Below, piece by piece: positions 56,964 to 64,000 of a stretch of 64,000 nucleotides of DNA (positions within the stretch are counted from its first letter, which is position 1; each line of letters starts with the position of its first letter). Position numbers and translations under genes: made by a program. The DNA is from Gigaspora margarita. Lineage: Eukaryota > Glomeromycota > Glomeromycetes > Diversisporales > Gigasporaceae. The stretch is from the NCBI GenBank assembly GCA_009809945.1, contig WTPW01002605.1, positions 1,392 through 65,391 of the forward strand. Direction: 5' to 3'. The notes under the pieces were generated by a model. The model did not search any database. It had not been told where the DNA came from and was given only the letters and a program-made list of their open reading frames with translations.

Positions 56964-57521
56964 TTAATTCTTTTTTTTATATATTATATTTTAAATTTTT
57001 TTTTATTAATATTATATATTTTTATTATATATCATTATATATTTTTTACAAAAAAATATTTTTTTAAATGATAAAAAAAAATAAACCCCAAAAAAATGAA
57101 ACTAAAAAAAAATATCAAATTTTTTTATAATATTTTAAATACTTTCGCACTTTGTTACATTTAATTCTATAAAAATACTATTTTTTTACACTTATTTTCC
57201 TCACTCTGCAGTTAGCTATTATTTCCTTTTATTCATATTCATTTTTTTTCGCTACTTCTTGCAAAGTGCTGGAGAAGTTCGAGTTGGTATTTTTTGTAAA
57301 GTTTTTTTTGTCAGGTTGTTTTCTTGAAAAGTTTTGAAGAAAGTCAGGAATAAATAAAATAAATTTTTTTAAAAAAATAAGTAAAAAAAAAACAAATAAA
57401 AAAACAAAACTGTAAGCAAATTAATTTTTTTTAAACGAAGCCCAAAATTTTTTTTTTCATATTTGCTTATATTCGCTACTTCTTGTTTTTTTGCAAAGTT
57501 TCGAAGAAAGTCAGGAATAAA

Positions 57522-58277
57522 NNNNNNNNNNNNNNNNNNNNNNNNNNNNNNNNNNNNNNNNNNNNNNNNNNNNNNNNNNNNNNNNNNNNNNNNNNNNNNN
57601 NNNNNNNNNNNNNNNNNNNNNNNNNNNNNNNNNNNNNNNNNNNNNNNNNNNNNNNNNNNNNNNNNNNNNNNNNNNNNNNNNNNNNNNNNNNNNNNNNNNN
57701 NNNNNNNNNNNNNNNNNNNNNNNNNNNNNNNNNNNNNNNNNNNNNNNNNNNNNNNNNNNNNNNNNNNNNNNNNNNNNNNNNNNNNNNNNNNNNNNNNNNN
57801 NNNNNNNNNNNNNNNNNNNNNNNNNNNNNNNNNNNNNNNNNNNNNNNNNNNNNNNNNNNNNNNNNNNNNNNNNNNNNNNNNNNNNNNNNNNNNNNNNNNN
57901 NNNNNNNNNNNNNNNNNNNNNNNNNNNNNNNNNNNNNNNNNNNNNNNNNNNNNNNNNNNNNNNNNNNNNNNNNNNNNNNNNNNNNNNNNNNNNNNNNNNN
58001 NNNNNNNNNNNNNNNNNNNNNNNNNNNNNNNNNNNNNNNNNNNNNNNNNNNNNNNNNNNNNNNNNNNNNNNNNNNNNNNNNNNNNNNNNNNNNNNNNNNN
58101 NNNNNNNNNNNNNNNNNNNNNNNNNNNNNNNNNNNNNNNNNNNNNNNNNNNNNNNNNNNNNNNNNNNNNNNNNNNNNNNNNNNNNNNNNNNNNNNNNNNN
58201 NNNNNNNNNNNNNNNNNNNNNNNNNNNNNNNNNNNNNNNNNNNNNNNNNNNNNNNNNNNNNNNNNNNNNNNNNNNNN
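57522..58277. other. Assembly gap (run of N)
   Basis: 756 N. The flanks are low-complexity: the left side repeats GCTACTTCTTG, TTGCAAAGT and GAAGAAAGTCAGGAATAAA at about 57,250-57,360 and again at 57,473-57,521, so the gap probably hides a tandem array. Open frames drawn across it are artefacts. Confidence 0.99.
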
Positions 58278-58691
58278 GCTGGAATAAAAAAAAAACCAAA
58301 ACAAAAACAAAAAGAACAAAAAACAGCAAATGAAAAAATAAATAAAGCACTAACTGAACCTTTATTTCTTTAAAGAGGCATTCTTCAAAATTTAGAAATT
58401 GTCAGTAAAATCAGTTGAATGTTCTTGCAAAGTGTCAGAATCCTGAGTTGGCATGTACAAAGTGTCAAAAAGTTGTCAGATTTTTTGCAAAGTGCCAAAA
58501 AATTAGAGTTGGTGTTTTTTGTAAAAATAAAATAAAAAAATTAAAAAATAATAAATAAAAGAAAAAAAAAGACAAAACAAAATGAAACTAAACAAAACCA
58601 AACCAAACCAAACCAAAAAAAAAACAAAACGAGAACAAAAAAACAATGCAAAATTGATAGAAGATCTAAATTTTAAACAAAAAAAATAAAC

Positions 58692-59030
58692 AAAGATCTA
58701 ATCTGATCTTGTACTACAATTATCAAAACAATTCGAAATATTTCAAAAATATTAGTCAAACGTGCCCTTGGTATGATCCAGGCTACAGATCTACTGATCC
58801 AGTTTGGTTTCCCAGTCCTAAAATATTTCGAAAGCATTTAAAATATTTCAAAAAATATTACAAAGAACTAATCTGATTTTGTACTATGATCATCGAAACA
58901 TTTCGAAATATTTCAAAAAATATTAGTCAAACGTGCTCTTGGTATGATCCACTACAGATCTACTGATCCAGCTTGGTTTCCCAGTCCTAAAATATTTCAA
59001 AAGTATTCAAAATATTTCAAAAATATTAGA
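58692..59030. repeat. 170-bp tandem duplication, two units
   Basis: Units start at 58,692 and 58,862 (AAAGATCTAATCTGATCTTG / AAAGAACTAATCTGATTTTG) and share TATTAGTCAAACGTGC, CTACAGATCTACTGATCCAG and TTTCCCAGTCCTAAAATATT. The TACAGATCTAC part also occurs in the SINE at 63.2 kb. Confidence 0.85.
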
Positions 59031-59044
59031 TCTAAAATATTTTA

Positions 59045-59335
59045 TATTTTGCAACGTTTTTCTTATACACCGTAAGAAAATCATAAATTTATATAAAATT
59101 TTTACATAAATTTACNATTTTCTTATGCACCATAAGAAAATCGTAAATTTATGTAAAATTTTTATGTAAATTTACATTTTTCTTATGCACCATAAGAACA
59201 TCATAAATTTATGAAAAAATTTTACATAAATTTACGATTTTATTATGTACTATAAGACTTATGTAGTTTTACACTAAATCTTACATAAGTTTATGATTTT
59301 TTTACATACCGTAAAAACTTGCACAAGATTACGCA
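59045..59335. repeat. Tandem palindromic repeat, about 65-bp unit
   Basis: Alternating CTTATGCACCATAAG and GTAAATTTATGTAAAATTTT / TACATAAATTTAC blocks give three to four self-complementary units. This forms the right subterminal region of the CATCAGC element. Confidence 0.75.
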
Positions 59336-60520
59336 TATATAAATTTGCTGATGAAGGTTAAAAATTTTTGGTTTGTAATATAAGAACCCTGTTTTTGTTA
59401 AGCTAATCTGCTTTGGGCTTCTAAGTAAACTTGTTCAGCATGCAATTCTACTTGTATCAAAATCAAAACATGTTTTCTCAAACCTTTTACTAAGTGAAAA
59501 ATGATGTTAAAGTTAGAAAAAAAATTTTTTCTATAAAAAAAAATTTTTCTAACTTTAACACAAAGTTTTACTTAGTAAAAGGTTTAAGAAAACATGTTTT
59601 GACCTTGATACAAGTAGAACACATGCTGAACAAGTTTACTTAGAAGCCCAAAGCAGGTTATCTTGACAAAAAAAAGGTTTTATATTACAAACAAAAATTT
59701 TTAACTTTAGTATATAGCTAACCTATATTTTTATCAAGATAACCTATATTTTGCTACTAAGTAAAGTTGTTCAGAAATAATTTTACATATAATTGCTGAT
59801 TTAAAATTAGTGAATATTTGTTTATGACAAAGTTGCATTTTGAAATTGTGTTCTAAGTAAGGCCATTTGAATTTATAATTTTGTTAACATTCTCTTAAGA
59901 AGCTTAAGTGTGGTGGGGGAAAGTGGGGTCAAATTAAACAAATGTATTAAAATTGCAAAAAATAAACACATTATTATTGGTTGACTTATAAGCACGTGAC
60001 TTATTGGAATCCTAAAACGAGATGAGCATTCTGATTGGCCTGTTTAATTCTAGAGGGGAGCTCTTAAAGCTGGTAGAGGAAAGAATGTTAAACAAAATTG
60101 TAATTTTGAACAGCCTAACTTTAATCTACTATTGCAAACTTTGGAAAAAAGTTAATATGTAAGTTGAAAATAATGTGAGGTTTAAAGTTTATAGTAAATT
60201 CATATGTTTTTATTATAATTTTTATTATAAACTAATACTTATATATCAACAGGTGTGATATGTCCTATGACTAATAAAGATTTTATATAGTTAGCCAATT
60301 GTTTTTTGACGATATCTTGCCATCTACTGGGCCGATTTGGATGATCTAATCACAGTTAGATGCATCTTGACAAACTCTACAAACTTTTAATTAGTGGACA
60401 TGTATTATTAACTTAGAAAAAAATTTTTTAGATAGAAGCATGCCATATTTCACACATAGTGATTTTTATATGTAATCTGCATCACATTATGATCACTCTC
60501 TAGTTATCAATTAAGTGATA

Positions 60521-62227
60521 AATAAACTATTTAAAATGCAAATGTTATAATAATTAATAATGAGATAATGACTATACCTAAATTATATAATAAATTTTGC
60601 TTAAAAAAATACTGTGAAAAAATAAATATTATATATTAAATTACTGTAATGGCAGATACAAAACCTGGATTTTTTATATTCACCCAATTTTAAAAACCTT
60701 AATAACCTCAGTTATTGTACATAGTTAAAAGTATATATTATATAGCATAGGGATATTATCCTGCTTGCTAAAACTTAGTTCAACCCTGCTTGAAACTGAA
60801 CCCAAGTTTTTGCAATCATATGATTTTTATTATTAAATCATGCTCCAAATGAGTTTGATAGATCAGTTGAGCAATATTAATTTAGACTATCATTATGATG
60901 AATAAAATATTCAATTTTATAATGAACAAAAATCAACTTTCTTTGACTTTTTTTGATTTAATGTGGCATGATATGACAAATAAAAAATTACTACTATATT
61001 ACTGTGAAAATGACATGTATCTGCACAGTGATTCGATTACCTGTGTGCTATTTTGAGTGCACATATATGCGCTATTTTGAGGTAACCTGATTTTTTATCC
61101 TGTACCAGCACTGCAAAATCTAAACCTTAATATTTATATATATATATATATAGGAACAATTAACCTATTGTTGAACTTCTATGTAGCGATAGTAAAAAGT
61201 GAATCTTCTATTTTTTAAAACCTGCACATATATGAAGTATTGCCTGTAGATTTATGATCATATTTTTCTTTGTTCTTTGGTATTATTACACAGCATCCTA
61301 AGACCATTATAGTTCTAACTTTAAAAAAGATGTGCATAAATCATTAGTTTATTATCAAAAATTATATTCTAGTATTAAATCAAAAAGAATGCTCATCACA
61401 ATTTATTATTATTGTTCGTCATAGGTGATGTTCCTTCTATCTGAACAAACAACTCCTATGGCCAATAATACATCTGTATCTAAACTTGCAGTACAGTATG
61501 GGATAGGGTCACTGAACAAGCTGCTATGGGTCATGTGAGCAGAATCTTTTCAAGTATCATAGATCTTCTTCTTCTTTTTTTTTTCTTTTTTGAGCAAGGT
61601 GGGATGGGATGGGATCGCTAGACAGAAAGTTGAGCAGAGAACAAAGAACAAACTGATCATCAGGTTACTTAGATATACCTTTTTGTCATGGACATGTCCA
61701 GTAACCAAGTCATGTGAAAGGTCCAGTGACTCACAATAATGTACTGCCTTGTAACTTCATTTACAAGTTGATCATTATCCTGTTAGAATAAGGATAGCAC
61801 TAATTGAACATTTAATGATAGTTATTCTTAAAGAAATTAAAGCTAAAAAGAATAAATATAAAGCATTCATAGAACACCTTTGTTATGCATTCGATTAAAT
61901 AGTATTCTATATATGGTGCATGCTATTTCAGGATGCATATATGCATTATTTCGAAACCAGGTATGCTATTTTTAGGAGATGCAATTTTTAAAATAACATG
62001 CATGATTATTATTTCATAGTAATACAGTATCTTATGATAAACAAAAATTAATTTTTTTTGACTTTTTTTTTTAATTTAATGTGATGTGATATAACAAATA
62101 AAAAATTCAATTTTATAATAAACAAAAATTAATTTTTCTTTGATTTTTTTTTAATTTAATATGCTATGAAATGACAAATAAAATTACTATCTTATGATAA
62201 ACAAAAATCAATTTTTTTGACTTTTTT
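60521..62227. other. Gene-free stretch
   Basis: AT-rich, with a TA run at 61,136-61,152 and GGGATGGGATGGGATC near 61,600. GTGCACATATATGCGC and related words near 61,060 and 61,920 suggest a worn inverted pair. A 68-84-bp T-run repeat lies at 62,036-62,235. No gene. Confidence 0.45.
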
Positions 62228-62235
62228 TTTTAAAG
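62036..62235. repeat. Tandem repeat, about 68-84-bp unit
   Basis: Three units of ATGATAAACAAAAATCAATT, a T-run, TTTAATTTAATGTGATGTGA and TGACAAATAAAA. The same unit occurs singly near 60,890-60,990 and twice at 63,825-63,995, always at foldback borders. Confidence 0.7.
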
Positions 62236-63283
62236 TAATGATCTATAAAAGATTAGCACTATTGCAATATTGGGACAATAGTAAATTTTGGCTTAAGTAC
62301 AATATAAACTTTTATTATTTTTTTTTTTTTTGTATTCAAAGTGTCCGCTTAGGGATCAGGAAATTTTATTCAAGATTTTAGGGCCGTTGGTAGTCCCACA
62401 TGGGGGACTACTGACATTTGTTACAATGATGAGAGTACAACTAGCCACACCTGCAACTTTTGGTTGCCTATTTAAGTAGCTACTCTAAGGTTCTACACTA
62501 GCTGCCATACCTGCAACCCACATACTGGCATTGCCTATTTAAACCTCTGATCCTTGTCTCTCCTGCCAACCCTCTTGTATCACTAGAACATTGTTCTAGA
62601 TACTGGTTCCATGCCCTTAGGACCCCATACCCCAGGCAGGTATCCTCGCAGAAAACTTGGTAGAGTGGTACCTGTCCCACACAGATATTCACCTACACTT
62701 CGGTAATTATCGCTATGGCTCGCGCTAACACTTGCAAGACAAGGTAACCCCTGTCCTCTTACCAATACCTACTTCTGCCCTTGCGAAGTTCACCAACCCC
62801 AGTACCCTATTCCTTCGTCTTCCTGAGCATATTCCCCGGTACTTCCCAAAACTCCCACTCCAATAGCCTGGAAGGATCGGTCAGCCCGGCTTTAGGATGC
62901 CATTATGGTCTCTCTTTCCTTGGTCCACACTTCTGTAACATGTGTCCTTTTTCTCCGGTATGACTCCGGCGGCCAGGTTGGCATACCCCCTTTGCCATAG
63001 GGGCTCTTGCCCTTCCTGGTTTTTCTGGCTAGCCTACCCATTCTGACTCCATTTTGTGATACTGTCGAAAGCTGACTATTCTCCGCTCAGGGCTTGCCAA
63101 GCATGTTTTCTCATTCTAACGCCCCCAGGGGTTATTTTTACCCACTCTATGCAGGGCTCCCAAATCAGTATTGTTGTTATACCAATACGCTCTTGGTGCA
63201 ACCCAGGTTACAGATCTACCAATCCGGCATACAGATTGATTTAACATAACACAGGTATGAATTTTCGAAAAACGTCTCTGGTG

Positions 63284-63294
63284 GGATTCGAACT
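63284..63294 (-). promoter_or_regulatory. Pol III B box of the SINE
   Basis: On the minus strand AGTTCGAATCC differs from the GGTTCGANTCC consensus only at the first base and lies about 40 bases after the A box, normal tRNA spacing. Confidence 0.85.
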
Positions 63295-63333
63295 CTGTAC
63301 TGTAGTCACAAATGCTTGGGGGGTGACAAACAT

Positions 63334-63345
63334 CCAACTTCACTA
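63334..63345 (-). promoter_or_regulatory. Pol III A box of the SINE
   Basis: On the minus strand TAGTGAAGTTGG fits the TRGYNNARYNGG consensus at every position. Confidence 0.8.
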
Positions 63346-63824
63346 AGTCGCCACACCCTTTACAATATAAACTTTAATTATATGCTAAAATCTGATATTG
63401 CACTAATAAAAAGTAATCTTTTATTAAGTTAACATCTCAAGCCAATTAATTGAAAGTTGTAGAGCCCACTAAAATGCATTTAAAGGTGGTTAAGTAATCA
63501 AAATCAGCCCAGTATACACTGAGATATTGCTAAAAATGATTGATGGACTATATAAAATTCTATATAAACAAACTAAAAATTTTATATAGTTGGCCAATCA
63601 TTTTTTAGCAATATCTCAGCATATACTGGACCAATTTGAATAGTCTAACCATCTTTAGATGCTTCTCAGTGGGCTCTACAACTTCCAATTAATTGGCTTG
63701 AGCTGTTAACTTAATAAAAAAATTACTTTTCATTTAAGCAGCATCAGATTTCAACATATAATAAAGATTATAGTAATTTTGCCCCAAATTCTAATATAAA
63801 AATAGTGCCAATCTTTCACAAATT

Positions 63825-63995
63825 ATCATTTAATTTAATGTGATGTGATATGATGAATATAAAATTCTATTTTATAACAAATAAAAATCAATTTTTCTTT
63901 GACTTTTTTTTAATTTAATATGGTGTAAAATAATGAATAAAAAATTACTATTAATAATGAACAAAAATCAATTTTTTTAACTTTTTAAGGCATAA
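63825..63995. repeat. T-run tandem repeat, two units
   Basis: TTTAATTTAATGTGATGTGA and AACAAATAAAAATCAATTTT repeat about every 80 bp, as at 62,036-62,235. Confidence 0.65.
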
Positions 63996-64000
63996 TATGA

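Larger units (their letters stand above)
56273..59353. mobile_element. 3.1-kb TIR element, CATCAGCAAA ends, rich in CGTAA motifs, with assembly gap
   Basis: CATCAGCAAAAAAAGAATGC at the left and the complement of CATCAGCAAATTTATATATG at the right are inverted ends, followed inside by GCGTAA and GTTTTTACG. Both subterminal regions carry many GTAAATTTA, CGTAAG and TTACG words in both orientations. It contains the MITE 56,645-56,963, the gap and the 170-bp tandem repeat. No transposase frame is visible in the sequenced part; one could lie in the gap. Confidence 0.68.
54545..60520. repeat. Large palindromic element split by at least three insertions
   Basis: CAACTAGAGAGTGATTATAG near the left end mirrors ATCACTCTCTAGTTATCAAT at the right. 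Left-arm pieces are 54,545-55,163, 55,847-56,084 and 59,354-59,545; the right arm is continuous, 59,550-60,520. Matching blocks include TTAACTTACATATTAACTTT / AGTTAATATGTAAGTTGAAA and GAACAACTTTGCTTGG / TACTAAGTAAAGTTGTTC. Without the insertions it is about 2 kb with 1-kb arms. Confidence 0.8.
62313..63360 (-). mobile_element. 1.05-kb tRNA-derived SINE
   Basis: Read on the minus strand it begins AAGGGTGTGGCGACTTAG, carries Pol III A and B boxes in the first 80 bases, has a body without long open frames, and ends in an A-run at 62,317-62,331. A 15-bp direct repeat, TACAATATAAACTTT, flanks it (62,298-62,312, 63,361-63,375). SINEs are transcribed by Pol III and moved by a LINE's proteins; the poly(A)-ended LINE at 44 kb is of a suitable type, but partnership is inferred. 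It is unusually long for a SINE and keeps many CpGs. Frames between 62,498 and 63,343 are chance frames within it. Confidence 0.88.
62228..63825. repeat. Foldback element with a SINE in its left arm
   Basis: Outside the SINE, AGATTAGCACTATTGCAATA (62,240) mirrors AAAAATAGTGCCAATCTTTC (63,805), and AACATCTCAAGCCAATTAAT mirrors ATTAATTGGCTTGAGCTGTT. The centre is near 63,570. The inner part belongs to the TAGTTGGCCAATCATT family seen at 18.1-18.6, 54.7 and 60.3 kb. Confidence 0.75.

Noticed and set aside
57369-58373. Four frames of 270-316 codons on both strands
   Set aside because: Almost entirely run of N; the real sequence at each edge is low complexity.
62498-63343. Five frames of 60-75 codons on both strands with cysteines
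   Set aside because: They lie within the SINE body, overlap each other in different frames and are not conserved in the 13 kb copy.
63270-63355. Functional tRNA gene
   Set aside because: A and B boxes are good, but the acceptor stem is poorly paired and the sequence continues into a SINE body with poly(A) and target duplication.

Overview
The window is a stretch of very AT-rich eukaryotic nuclear DNA. Spliced genes with short introns, BTB, Sel1 and ribonuclease-inhibitor-type LRR proteins, a cytochrome P450, LINE and SINE retroelements, and a mass of small inverted-repeat elements together best fit an arbuscular mycorrhizal fungus (Glomeromycotina, for example Rhizophagus or a relative). That assignment rests on gene style and composition, not on a database match. 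Nothing prokaryotic (operons, CRISPR, phage) is present.

Only two genes look intact, and both lie in a CpG-containing island at about 21-37.6 kb. One is a two-exon gene at 27,722-29,589 coding for a BTB, TPR-like and LRR protein with 13 nearly identical 28-residue repeats. The other is a ten-exon cytochrome P450 at 34,964-37,249, predicted at 512 residues, with one probable GC-AG intron. Two minus-strand pseudogenes (Sel1-like at 21.7-22.3 kb and LRR-like at 22.7-23.7 kb) and a broken gene end at 2-268 complete the genic content. The LRR pseudogene is a decayed relative of the intact LRR gene 4 kb away.

The flanks (0-21 kb and 37.6-64 kb) are mobile-element territory with very few CpG. They hold a nearly full-length 5.9-kb LINE on the minus strand (44,339-50,241; endonuclease, reverse transcriptase, RNase H, poly(A), 13-bp target duplication), a decayed LINE 3' part (8.0-10.2 kb), a 1.05-kb tRNA-derived SINE with A and B boxes and a 15-bp target duplication (62,313-63,360), and a truncated second copy (13.0-13.8 kb). 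There are also many terminal-inverted-repeat (TIR) and foldback elements, several with clear target duplications: 8 bp (hAT-like, 178-bp family and others), 9 bp (Mutator-like, 25,850-26,684 and 37,629-39,937) and TA (pogo/mariner-like). Insertions are nested up to three deep. A 756-bp assembly gap lies at 57,522-58,277.

The most unusual pattern is a set of nine small elements whose ends are all different but whose interiors share one core: a telomere-like TTAGGG-rich stretch followed by a T-run/GTTA and an AAAATTTTGAG-like motif. A single core appears to have been combined with many different inverted-repeat ends. A second informative pair is two copies of one mariner-like element (2,096-2,331 and 27,125-27,364): every CpG present in the island copy has become TG or CA in the flank copy, a direct record of methylation-type decay.
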